Part shown: positions 24,354-33,756 of the stretch, piece by piece | Numbering within the stretch: position 1 is the stretch's first letter | Layout of the letters: each line of letters begins with the position of its first letter | DNA from: Streptomyces sp. NBC_00457 | GTDB lineage: Bacteria; Actinomycetota; Actinomycetes; Streptomycetales; Streptomycetaceae | Assembly: GCF_036014015.1 (NCBI RefSeq) | Contig: NZ_CP107905.1 | Span: 9,920,001 to 9,984,000 of the forward strand | Length of the DNA: 64,000 bases | Reading direction: 5' to 3' | Translations under genes and position numbers: made by a program | The notes under the pieces: model-generated | Seen by the model: the letters and a program-made list of their open reading frames with translations, nothing else | Database searches by the model: none | Told to the model about the DNA's origin: nothing

Positions 24354-26356
24354 GGTACCGCGAGCAGTTCGACCGCCAGGTGATCCGCGAGGACGTCTGG
24401 ATCCCCACCCGGGACGGCAGGACCCGGCTGCACGCCCGGATCTGGCGCCCGGCGGATGCCGAGTCCGACCCGGTGCCCGCGCTGCTCGAGTACCTCCCGT
24501 ACCGCAAGAGCGACTGGACCGCCCCGCGAGACGCCCAGCGCCACCCCTGGTACGCCGGACACGGCTACGCCTCCGTCCGCGTCGACATCCGTGGCCACGG
24601 CGACAGCGAGGGCACCCCCGGCGACGAGTACGACGCGCAGGAACTCGCCGACGGCGTCGATGTCGTCAACTGGCTTGCCGAGCGGCCCTGGTGCACCGGC
24701 AAGGTCGGCATGTTCGGCATCTCCTGGGGCGGTTTCAACGCGCTCCAGATCGCCGCGCTCGCCCCGGAGCCGCTCAAGGCGATCGTCACCGTCTGTTCCA
24801 CCGACGACCGCTACGACAACGACGTCCACTACACCGGCGGTGCGGTCCTCGGCATCGACATGCTCGCCTGGGCCGGCACCATGCTCGCCTTCGCCTCCCG
24901 CCCGCCGGACCCGGCGCAGGTCGGCACCGACCGCTGGCTGCCGATGTGGCGCGAGCGCCTGGACGCCCTCGAACCCTTCCTGCACACCTGGTTGGAGCAT
25001 CAGCGGCGCGACGACTACTGGCGGCACGGGAGCGTCTGCGAGGACTACGGCGCCATCGACGCAGCCGTCCTCGCGGTCGGCGGCTGGAACGACCCGTATC
25101 GGGACACCGTGCTGCGGCTCGTGGAGCACATGCCCGCCGACCGGGTACGAGGGCTGATCGGCCCGTGGTCGCACCAGTACCCCGACCGCGGCCTCCCGCC
25201 CGGCCCGGCGATCGGCTTCCTCCAGGAGACCCTGCGCTGGTGGGACCAGCACCTCAAGGGCACGGACACGGGCGTCATGGGGGAGCCGCTGCTGCGCGCC
25301 TGGGTCAACGACCCGGTGCCGCCCGCCACTTCGTACGACGTGATGCCGGGACGCTGGGTGGGCGAGACCGACTGGCCGTCGCCGCACGTCACGTTCGAGG
25401 AGCGGGTTCTGGGTGCGGGCGCCGAGCCCGTCGTCGTACGGTCTCCGCTCCACACCGGCCTCGACGCCGGGCGCTTCTTCCCGTTCGGCAACGCGAGCGA
25501 TCTGCCGCCGGACCAGCGTGCGGAGGACGGCCGTTCGGTGTGCTTCGACTCGGAGCCGCTGGCCGAGCGGGTGGAGATCCTCGGGCGGCCGAGGGTCAGG
25601 CTCCGGCTGGACAGCGCGACGCCGCGTGCGCATGTCGTCGTCCGTCTGTGTGACACAGCACCCGACGGCTCGTCCACGCTCGTCACCCGCGGCGTGCTCA
25701 ACCTGCTCAGCAGGCACGGCCGTGACCGGGCCGTGGAGTGGGTGCCGGGGACGTACGAGGACGTCGAGTTCGAACTCACCGGCATCGGCTACGCCTTCCC
25801 GCCCGGCCACCGCATCCGCGTCGCCGTCTCCGACGCCTACTGGCCGTGGGTGTGGCCGCACGGGGAACGCGGCGAACTGCGCGTCGTACCGGCCGAGAGC
25901 GCCGTACTGCTGCCCGTACGCGAGGACGCCCCCGGGCCGCCGATCCTCTTCGAGGAGCCCGAGCAGGCCCCGCCGCTCGACGTCACCTACGACCGGCCCG
26001 CCGCACCCGCGCCCGAGCGGCTCGTCACGCATGACGTGGCGAAGGGGGAGTGGACGCTGGAGGTCGACCCCAACTACGGGGGTTCGCGGACGTATCCGGA
26101 CGGGCTGCGCTACGAGGAGAGCGCACGGGAGACGTACCGGATCCGCGGCGACGATCCGCTGTCCGCGCAGGCGGTGTCGGAGTGGCACATCCGGCTGCGG
26201 CGCGGGGACGACTGGGACGCTGAGATCATGGCGCGTACGGAGCTGCGTGCGACGGCCGCGGACTTCATCATGGACAGTCGCATCGAGACCCGGGCGAACG
26301 GAGAGACAGTGGCCGAGCGCGCATGGCACCGCACCACCCCGAGGACTTCCGGATGA
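24350..26356 (+). CDS. CocE/NonD-family serine hydrolase
   Basis: A 668-residue alpha/beta-hydrolase of the X-Pro dipeptidyl-peptidase/cocaine esterase class. The nucleophile is Ser125 in GISWGG. RVDIRGHGDSEGTPGDEY precedes it, and the cap and jelly-roll (X-Pro_C) domains follow, the latter with RLRLDSATPRAHVVVRL and GTYEDVEFELTGIGYAFPPGHRIRVAVS. No signal peptide is seen, so it acts inside the cell. The GTG overlaps the ATPase stop, and the end overlaps the TetR start. Its place in a peptide-uptake operon suggests it opens the imported ester, amide or acyl-dipeptide. The substrate is unknown. Confidence 0.9.
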   Translation: MRYREQFDRQVIREDVWIPTRDGRTRLHARIWRPADAESDPVPALLEYLPYRKSDWTAPRDAQRHPWYAGHGYASVRVDIRGHGDSEGTPGDEYDAQELADGVDVVNWLAERPWCTGKVGMFGISWGGFNALQIAALAPEPLKAIVTVCSTDDRYDNDVHYTGGAVLGIDMLAWAGTMLAFASRPPDPAQVGTDRWLPMWRERLDALEPFLHTWLEHQRRDDYWRHGSVCEDYGAIDAAVLAVGGWNDPYRDTVLRLVEHMPADRVRGLIGPWSHQYPDRGLPPGPAIGFLQETLRWWDQHLKGTDTGVMGEPLLRAWVNDPVPPATSYDVMPGRWVGETDWPSPHVTFEERVLGAGAEPVVVRSPLHTGLDAGRFFPFGNASDLPPDQRAEDGRSVCFDSEPLAERVEILGRPRVRLRLDSATPRAHVVVRLCDTAPDGSSTLVTRGVLNLLSRHGRDRAVEWVPGTYEDVEFELTGIGYAFPPGHRIRVAVSDAYWPWVWPHGERGELRVVPAESAVLLPVREDAPGPPILFEEPEQAPPLDVTYDRPAAPAPERLVTHDVAKGEWTLEVDPNYGGSRTYPDGLRYEESARETYRIRGDDPLSAQAVSEWHIRLRRGDDWDAEIMARTELRATAADFIMDSRIETRANGETVAERAWHRTTPRTSG

Positions 26357-27030
26357 CGCCCGCCAAGCCCACGCAGGCCGCCAAGTCCCCGCGCCGTGCC
26401 GTCGCCGCCGCCGACCGTACCCGTCAGCCCACCGAGGTGCGCCGCCGGCTCATCGTCGAGGCCGCCGTCCCACTGATCGCCGAGCGCGGCTACGCCTCCG
26501 TCGGGGTACGGGACGTGGCCGCCGCGGCCGGAGTCTCCGTCGGCACCGTCACGTACCACTTCGGCAGTGTGCAGGAGATCCTTTCCGAGGCGATGGTGCT
26601 GCACATCGAGCGCTACTACAGCGACCTGAGCGAAGCGGCCGAGCAGGCGGCCGGCGGGGCCGAGGCGCTGCGGCTGCTCGTCGACGCGCTGTTCACCGAG
26701 GACACCGACCGGCACTGGCGCATGTGGTTCCAGTACTGGAACGCGGGCGCCTCGGTTGAAGGGGGCCCGACGGACGAGGCCTTCGCCCGCGGGCAGGCCG
26801 AGCGGTACGAGGCCTGGCACCGGCAGATCCGCGCCCTGGCCGAACGGGGCGTCGCCGACGGCGAGTTCACCGGCGACGACCTCGACGGCTTCACCGCCCG
26901 CTTCGCCGCTCTCGCCGACGGACTCGCCCTGCAACGGCTGCGCCAGGCACCCCCGCTCAGCACCGCGGACGCCCGCCGTCATCTCAACCGGCTCATCGAG
27001 ACCGAGCTCGTTCGCCGATCACCCGAGTGA
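26353..27030 (+). CDS. TetR/AcrR-family transcriptional regulator
   Basis: A 225-residue TetR-type regulator. The DNA-binding domain is at about residues 28-75 (RLIVEAAVPLIAERGYASVGVRDVAAAAGVSVGTVTYHFGS). The ligand-binding helices include WFQYWNAGA and ALADGLALQRL. ATG 26353 overlaps the hydrolase stop (ATGA), which places it as the last gene of the peptide-uptake operon, so it probably regulates it. A candidate operator lies at 19147-19162. Its 3' end overlaps the convergent SGNH lipoprotein gene by 38 bp. Confidence 0.92.
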   Translation: MTPAKPTQAAKSPRRAVAAADRTRQPTEVRRRLIVEAAVPLIAERGYASVGVRDVAAAAGVSVGTVTYHFGSVQEILSEAMVLHIERYYSDLSEAAEQAAGGAEALRLLVDALFTEDTDRHWRMWFQYWNAGASVEGGPTDEAFARGQAERYEAWHRQIRALAERGVADGEFTGDDLDGFTARFAALADGLALQRLRQAPPLSTADARRHLNRLIETELVRRSPE

Positions 27031-27895
27031 TCTCCCGGGCGATGCGCAGGATGCCGGGGGAGCGGACCGGGCACGGCTTCGGGGTGGAGGTCGTGGGCGC
27101 CAGACAGAAGTGCAGATAGTCGTCGCCGAAATGCAGCTCGGTCCGGTCGCCGCCCGGCTGGGTGCAGTAGTCGGGGTGCTCGCGCTCGTACGGCGTGCAG
27201 GGCAGGTACTTGGTCCAGGTGTAGCGGGCGCCGGCCGGGCTGACGGTCCTGCCCGCGTCGGCGACGACGTCACCCGAAGCGGCGGCCCGCTCTTCGTAGA
27301 TGCCGTTCACACGCCGGACCCGGTCAGGGGTGATCGGGTCCGGTCCCTGCAACACCCAGACGATCCGCGGGCGCTCGGATCCTCCGGCCGCGGCGATCTG
27401 TTCGGTGAGGCGTTCGGCGTCAGCGGTGTACCGCGCGAAGTACGTGCTCGGAGCCTTCGCGTGGGTGATCCCGTCCATGCACCAGGTGTAGCCCCAGGCG
27501 TTGCCCCAGAACTGCAGCACCACGTAGTCCGGGCGCAGGGAACGCACCAGGGCGGCCGCCTTGTGCGCGTCCGGGACGAGGGAGCGCTTGTTGGTGCCCT
27601 CCAGGTAGTCGCAGAGCGTGGTGCCCGAGTACGGGGCACTGGTGTACTCGGCGTCCAGGTCCTTGCGCAGCTCCTGCCCCAGCACCTTCTGGTTCTCCAT
27701 CGCCAGGGAGTCGCCGAGGTAGAGCACGGTGGGAGCCTTCACCGGCGTCGTCGGTGTGGCCGGCGCCTGCTGTCGTGTCGTGCCCCCCGGCGCGGAGGGG
27801 GTGGGCGGTGCCTTCTCCGGCTCGGACGCCGGATCCCCGCACGCGCCGAGCAGCACCCCGGCCAGCAGCACCCCCACGATCCACGGTCTCCGCAT
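26993..27895 (-). CDS. Secreted SGNH-hydrolase-like lipoprotein
   Basis: A 300-residue predicted lipoprotein. The signal peptide MRRPWIVGVLLAGVLLGAC has its lipobox Cys near residue 19, followed by a Pro/Thr-rich linker. The main domain starts VLYLGDSLAMENQKVL, the GDS block of SGNH hydrolases. LRPDYVVLQFWGNAWG occupies the block III position with an Asn. The Asp/His of block V may be in the HFGDDYLHFCLAP segment. Relatives include acyltransferase-associated SGNH domains that modify surface glycans; the substrate here is unknown. ATG 27895 has GGGAG upstream. Confidence 0.75.
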   Translation of the reverse strand: MRRPWIVGVLLAGVLLGACGDPASEPEKAPPTPSAPGGTTRQQAPATPTTPVKAPTVLYLGDSLAMENQKVLGQELRKDLDAEYTSAPYSGTTLCDYLEGTNKRSLVPDAHKAAALVRSLRPDYVVLQFWGNAWGYTWCMDGITHAKAPSTYFARYTADAERLTEQIAAAGGSERPRIVWVLQGPDPITPDRVRRVNGIYEERAAASGDVVADAGRTVSPAGARYTWTKYLPCTPYEREHPDYCTQPGGDRTELHFGDDYLHFCLAPTTSTPKPCPVRSPGILRIAREITRVIGERARSR

Positions 27896-27971
27896 ACAGC
27901 AACTCCCGCCCCGGACACGGAAAAGCGGCTCCCCAGGCAAGCACAGCCCGGCCCGAGGGGGAAGACACATG

Positions 27972-29600
<1,629 letters not shown>

Positions 29601-29608
29601 GGCGGCTC

Positions 29609-30283
29609 TCAGGGGTCGAGGCGGTAGCCGTAGCCGCGGACGGTGGTGATCCGCGGCGCCGGTGCGGGCAGGCACGCGAGCTTGCCGCGCAGCCGGTACA
29701 CGTGCTCGATCACGGTCGCGGACTGCTGCCAGGCGGCACCCCAGACCTGTTCGAGCAGCTGCTCCGCCGAGAACACCCGCCCGGGAGCGCCGGCCAACAC
29801 CTCCAGCAGCGCGTATTCCTTGGGGCGCAGTGTCAGCATCGTGCCGTCGGCGGAGGCCTGGCGGGCGCCCGTGTCGATGCGCAACGACCCGACCTGGAGG
29901 ACTTCCGGAGTCTCGGGAGGCTGCGAGCGGCGCAGCACGGCCCGGATCCGGGCCACCAGCTCCCGCTGCGAGAACGGCTTGACCAGGTAGTCGTCGGCGC
30001 CGATCTCGAGCCCCGCCACGCGGTCGGCCTCCGCGCCACGGCCCGTCACCACGATCACCGGAAGACGGCTGGTGGAGCGCAGCGCGCGCAGCAGTTCGAG
30101 GCCGCTGCCGTCCGGCAGTCCCAGATCCAGTACGGCCAGGTCGACCCGTGCCTCGTACAGCACGGTCTTGCCCGCGCGGGCGTCCATCGCCCAGATGACG
30201 GTGAAGCCCTCACGCTCGAGATAGGAACGGCACATCAGTGCGAAGTCGGGGTCGTCCTCGATCAGCGCGAGGTGCGGACGCAT
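29609..30283 (-). CDS. OmpR/PhoB-family response regulator
   Basis: A 224-residue two-domain response regulator. The receiver (1-115) has ALIEDDPDF, the phosphoacceptor in LAVLDLGLPDGSG and Lys in DYLVKPF. The winged-helix DNA-binding domain (about 128-222) contains LRPKEYALLEVLAGAPGRVFSAEQLLEQVWG and VIEHVYRLRGKL. It is the first gene of a two-gene operon with the hybrid kinase. The 561 bp upstream, up to the VOC gene at 30845, contain no supported gene and would hold its promoter. Confidence 0.93.
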   Translation of the reverse strand: MRPHLALIEDDPDFALMCRSYLEREGFTVIWAMDARAGKTVLYEARVDLAVLDLGLPDGSGLELLRALRSTSRLPVIVVTGRGAEADRVAGLEIGADDYLVKPFSQRELVARIRAVLRRSQPPETPEVLQVGSLRIDTGARQASADGTMLTLRPKEYALLEVLAGAPGRVFSAEQLLEQVWGAAWQQSATVIEHVYRLRGKLACLPAPAPRITTVRGYGYRLDP

Positions 30284-30844
30284 TCCACATCACCGGCCCA
30301 TCCGCCGCTCGTGGCGTTGTGTCGCCGATGAGCGGGCGTTGATGCCCCGACCATGTGGCGAAGGTAGAACAGTAATCGCCCAGGGTTCAAGGGGGGAGCC
30401 ACCCAGGGGGAGGTCCGGCGCGGGCGGTGCGGTGCGGGGATGACGAAGTCGCCGCACGCGCCCGTGCCGGATCTGCTACGTGTCGTCTTCGGCCGGTCGC
30501 GGAGCCGCACGCCGGCCGTCTCGCAACGGCGATCGCCTACGCTTCCGGCCGGACTCCGTCGCCGACCCGAGAGTGACACGTCGTACGTCGACGACCTGCT
30601 CCCCCTCTCCTTCATCGGCCCTACGGTCCTGAACGCGGCGCCCCCGGCACCGGCACCGGTCTCCGCACGAACCGGAGGGGCCCCTCCTCGACGGGCGCTG
30701 GTCGCTCCACGACCCCGTCCCCCTCCAGTCCGGAGCGGAGTCACGCATTCGGCGCGCGGTTCGGCCGGCGGGTGGATAGCGTGAGAATCCGGACAGCCAA
30801 CCCACCCGATTCGGACAAGCCAACACACCGAGAGGGCCGCAGTC
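30284..30844. other. 561-bp region without a supported gene
   Basis: Lies between the divergent response regulator gene and the two-domain VOC gene. Open frames exist (for instance 30440-30784 plus) but have biased composition without conserved motifs. Short stretches in different plus-strand frames look protein-like (for example PEGPLLDGRWSLHDPVPL from about 30669), so a decayed gene is possible. No repeat copy, tRNA or clear promoter was recognised. Confidence 0.5.
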
Positions 30845-31642
30845 ATGGCGGTACAACCTGAGGGAACCCCCTGTTGGGCCGATGCGATGTTCAGCGACGT
30901 CGAGGGGGCGAAGAGCTTCTACGGCGACGTCCTCGGCTGGACGTTCGGCGAAGAGGCGACGGAGTTGGGCAACTACACCCAGGCCTACGTGGACGGCAAG
31001 GCGGTCGCCGCCGTCGTACCGCCGATGCCCGGCCAGGAAGACCAGTCCCAGTGGTGTCTCTACTTCGCGTCGCCGGACGTGGCCGCCACCGCCGCCAAGA
31101 TCCGTGACAACGGCGGCCAGGTGGTGATGGAGCCGATGGCGGTGGGCGACTTCGGCAGCATGTGCCTGGCGAGCGACCCCGGCGGCGTCGTGTTCGGCGT
31201 GTGGCAGGCGGGCACCCACGAGGGGTTCGAGGCGCCGATGGACCAGCCTGGCGCGTTCTGCTGGGCGGAGATCTTCACCCGTGAACCCGAGAAGTCGGAC
31301 ACGTTCTTCCCCGCCGTCTTCCCGTACACGTCCCAGCAGATGGACGACGACGAGATGGACTTCCGGGTCTACAACGTCGCAGGCAACCCCGCCCTGGGCC
31401 GGATGAAGATGACCGAGGACTTCCCGCCCGAGGTGCCGCCGTACATCAACGTCTACTTCGCTGTCGCCGACTGCGACGACGCCGTCGCCAAGGCCACCAA
31501 GCTCGGCGCGATCCTGCGGTTCGGGCCGATGGACAGCCCCTTCGGACGGTTCGCGGCGCTCACCGATCCGCAGGGCGCGAACTTCTCGGTGATCGACACC
31601 ACGACCATCCAGGGTGAGATGCCGGGGCTCACCGACGTCTGA
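30845..31642 (+). CDS. Two-domain VOC family protein
   Basis: A 265-residue tandem VOC protein. The first half (about 8-120) begins PCWADAMFSDVEGAKSFYGDVLGWTF and ends GSMCLASDPGGVVFGVWQ. The second half (about 130-255) begins AFCWAEIFTREPEKSDTFFPAVF and ends GRFAALTDPQGANFSVID. The layout is that of actinobacterial glyoxalase-like or hydroxylase-related proteins annotated from antibiotic clusters, but no such cluster is present. Enzymatic activity is uncertain. It lies 46 bp upstream of the RNase HI gene on the same strand. Confidence 0.88.
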   Translation: MAVQPEGTPCWADAMFSDVEGAKSFYGDVLGWTFGEEATELGNYTQAYVDGKAVAAVVPPMPGQEDQSQWCLYFASPDVAATAAKIRDNGGQVVMEPMAVGDFGSMCLASDPGGVVFGVWQAGTHEGFEAPMDQPGAFCWAEIFTREPEKSDTFFPAVFPYTSQQMDDDEMDFRVYNVAGNPALGRMKMTEDFPPEVPPYINVYFAVADCDDAVAKATKLGAILRFGPMDSPFGRFAALTDPQGANFSVIDTTTIQGEMPGLTDV

Positions 31643-31688
31643 CCCACACCACATTCAGAGCCCAGCCTGTCCATGGCATGATCGGCAC

Positions 31689-32378
31689 ATGCGTGAACGA
31701 CTGGTGGCCGCGTGCGACGGGGCTTCGAAGGGAAACCCCGGACCGGCGGGCTGGGCCTGGGTGGTCGCCGACGGGGCCGAGACCCCGAGCCGCTGGGAGG
31801 CGGGGCCGCTCGGCAAGGCGACCAACAACGTAGCCGAACTCACCGCGCTGGAACGCCTGTTGACGGCTGTGGACCCGGACGTGCCGCTGGAGATCCGGAT
31901 GGACTCGCAGTACGCGATGAAGGCCGTCACCACCTGGCTGCCCGGCTGGAAGCGCAACGGCTGGAAGACCTCGGGCGGCAAGCCCGTCGCCAACCAGGAC
32001 CTCGTCGTCCGCATCGACGCACTCCTCGACGGCCGCAAGGTCGACTTCCGTTACGTCCCCGCCCACCAGGTCGACGGCGACCCGCTCAACGACTTCGCCG
32101 ACCGGGCCGCCAGCCAGGCCGCGATCGTCCAGGAACCCGCGGGCAGCGACCTCGGCTCACCCGAACCGCCGCCCTCACCCGACACCCCGGCCTCCGGCGC
32201 CCCGCGCCGCAAGGCGGCCGCCGCGGCCCGGCCGCGCAAGGCCGGGAGCTCCTCCCGCACGATCAAGGCGAAGTTCGCGGGCCGCTGCGTGTGCGGCCGC
32301 TCGTACGCCGCCGGGGAGCCCATCGCCAAGAACGCGCAGGGCTGGGGCCATCCGGAGTGCCGTACGGCGGACGCCTGA
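31689..32378 (+). CDS. Ribonuclease HI with C-terminal zinc-knuckle-like extension
   Basis: A 229-residue protein. Residues 1-140 are an RNase HI domain that cuts RNA in RNA-DNA hybrids. Its acidic residues are Asp10 (ACDGASKGNPG), Glu50 (NNVAELTALE), Asp72 (RMDSQYAMKAV) and the late Asp in HQVDGDPLNDFADRAA. A Pro/Ser-rich linker follows, then a short basic and Cys-rich C-terminus (FAGRCVCGRSYAAGEP...GHPEC) that may bind zinc and nucleic acid. Family members often carry extra nucleic-acid-binding modules, but usually at the N-terminus. Start ATG 31689 begins the conserved domain. Confidence 0.9.
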   Translation: MRERLVAACDGASKGNPGPAGWAWVVADGAETPSRWEAGPLGKATNNVAELTALERLLTAVDPDVPLEIRMDSQYAMKAVTTWLPGWKRNGWKTSGGKPVANQDLVVRIDALLDGRKVDFRYVPAHQVDGDPLNDFADRAASQAAIVQEPAGSDLGSPEPPPSPDTPASGAPRRKAAAAARPRKAGSSSRTIKAKFAGRCVCGRSYAAGEPIAKNAQGWGHPECRTADA

Positions 32379-32454
32379 TCAGACCGGCCGTACGTCCTGC
32401 CGCGGCTTCATCGTCTCGTTGATGTCGGTGGCGTGGCGGCCGGGGCGTCCGCGC

Positions 32455-33471
32455 TCATGACGATTCGCGTACGACGAGCTCAGTGGGAAGCGTGACGCGC
32501 CGACGCGGCTCGTCGGGATCGCCGATCTCCTCCAGAAGGATCCGGGCGATCATGCTGCCGATCTCCTCGACGGGCTGACGCACGGTGCTGAGGGGCGGAT
32601 TGGTGTGGCGGGCGATGATGGAGTCGTCGAATCCGACCACGGCCACGTCGTCGGGGACGCTCCTGCCTTGCCTGCGCAGCTCCGCCAGTGCCCCCGCAGC
32701 CATGACGTCGGAGGCGACGAACACGGCGTCGAGCTCGGGGACGTGTTCAAGGAGTGAACGCATCGCCGCCTCGCCGCCCTCCTCGGTGAAGTCGGCCGAG
32801 GCCACGAGCCGGTCGGTGACCTCGTGGCCCGCCTTCTCGAGGGCCTCGCGCCAGCCCTGGAGCCTGCTGCGCGCCACGTCCATGTCGAGCGGTCCGCTGA
32901 TGGTGGCGACGGTCCGCCGCCCTCGCGTCAGGAGGTGGTTGACGGCCGCAGCGGCACCGCCGGTGTTGTCCGAGTGCACGTGGCTGAGCGACTCGTCGGG
33001 GGAGCGGCGCCCGGCGAGCACCGTGGGCAGTCCCATGTCCTCCAACAGCCCCGGCAGCGGGTCGTGTTCGTGCACCGAGACCAGGAGCACCCCGTCGACA
33101 CGCCGCTCCGCAACCGACTGGGTGAGCTGGTCGCGCTCGGCCTGGTCGCGTACGAGCACCAGTTGGAGCTGCGTGCGGGTCTCCGCGAGGGCGGTGCTGA
33201 CCCCGCGGATGACCGCCGAGAAGTAGGGCTCCGCGCCCAGTCTGCTCTCCGACTCGGGGATCACCAGGGCCACGGAGTTCGTCCTGCTCGTCACCAGTCC
33301 CCGGGCAACCGAGTTCGGGACGTAGTTCAGCTCGGCGATGGCGGCGAGCACGGCGGCCCTGGCCTTCTCACTGACGAGCTCGGAGCCGTTGATGACTCGT
33401 GAAACCGTGGTGCGTCCGACACCGGCGCGCGCGGCCACGGTCTTGATGGTCGGGAGTTGTCTGTCCCCCAT
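32455..33471 (-). CDS. LacI-family regulator, CebR-like
   Basis: A 338-residue repressor. The LacI headpiece is at residues 5-60 (TIKTVAARAGVGRTTVSRVINGSELVSEKARAAVLAAIAELNYVPNSVARGL). The sugar-binding domain follows (SVALVIPESESRLGAEPYFSAVIRGVS...). The sequence resembles CebR, the cellobiose-responsive repressor of Streptomyces. It is divergent from a beta-glucoside uptake operon, and the shared region holds two TGGG-N6-CCCA operators. Release by cellobiose or another beta-glucoside is expected. ATG 33471 has a strong GGGAGG upstream. It may be a paralogue rather than CebR itself. Confidence 0.88.
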   Translation of the reverse strand: MGDRQLPTIKTVAARAGVGRTTVSRVINGSELVSEKARAAVLAAIAELNYVPNSVARGLVTSRTNSVALVIPESESRLGAEPYFSAVIRGVSTALAETRTQLQLVLVRDQAERDQLTQSVAERRVDGVLLVSVHEHDPLPGLLEDMGLPTVLAGRRSPDESLSHVHSDNTGGAAAAVNHLLTRGRRTVATISGPLDMDVARSRLQGWREALEKAGHEVTDRLVASADFTEEGGEAAMRSLLEHVPELDAVFVASDVMAAGALAELRRQGRSVPDDVAVVGFDDSIIARHTNPPLSTVRQPVEEIGSMIARILLEEIGDPDEPRRRVTLPTELVVRESS

Positions 33472-33600
33472 GACGCCTCCCTCGCTCGGCGCGGTCCGGA
33501 CGGCTTTCACCTGCGCATTGTGCCAGACCCGAGGAGAGCGCCCGCAGGGTCCGGGGCTCGGGGCCATGACATCTTTCCGCAACGAAGTGGATTCAACTTC

Positions 33601-33630
33601 TTGACAGACGCCTTCTGGGGCGGCGAGGCT
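33601..33630 (+). promoter_or_regulatory. Candidate promoter of the beta-glucoside operon
   Basis: TTGACA (33601-33606), a perfect -35 box, and GAGGCT (33625-33630) as -10 are separated by 18 bases. Transcription would start near 33637, immediately before the twin operators at 33643-33680, so bound repressor would block elongation. Confidence 0.5.
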
Positions 33631-33642
33631 GCGGGCTCCTAG

Positions 33643-33680
33643 GTGGGCACGTTCCCACCATCAGTTGGGAACGTGCCCAC
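33643..33680. promoter_or_regulatory. Twin CebR-like operators in a perfect 15-bp inverted repeat
   Basis: GTGGGCACGTTCCCA (33643-33657) and TGGGAACGTGCCCAC (33666-33680) are exact inverted copies around 8 bases. Each arm is also a near-palindrome, TGGG-NACGTN-CCCA. The known CebR box is TGGGAGCGCTCCCA, which shares the TGGG/CCCA ends and the 14-bp length but differs at three central bases. The centre-to-centre spacing of about 23 bp suits two dimers. Likely bound by the adjacent LacI-family protein. Confidence 0.75.
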
Positions 33681-33756
33681 CGGACAAATCGCGCCTACGG
33701 AGCGGTCCGTGGGGCTCGAACTCCGGTGCGTCAGCGCCGCCGCTATGGAGGACGAA

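Noticed and set aside
30440..30784. A 114-codon frame in the gap before the two-domain VOC gene
   Set aside because: No ribosome binding site, biased composition and no recognisable motif; recorded instead as an unexplained interval.
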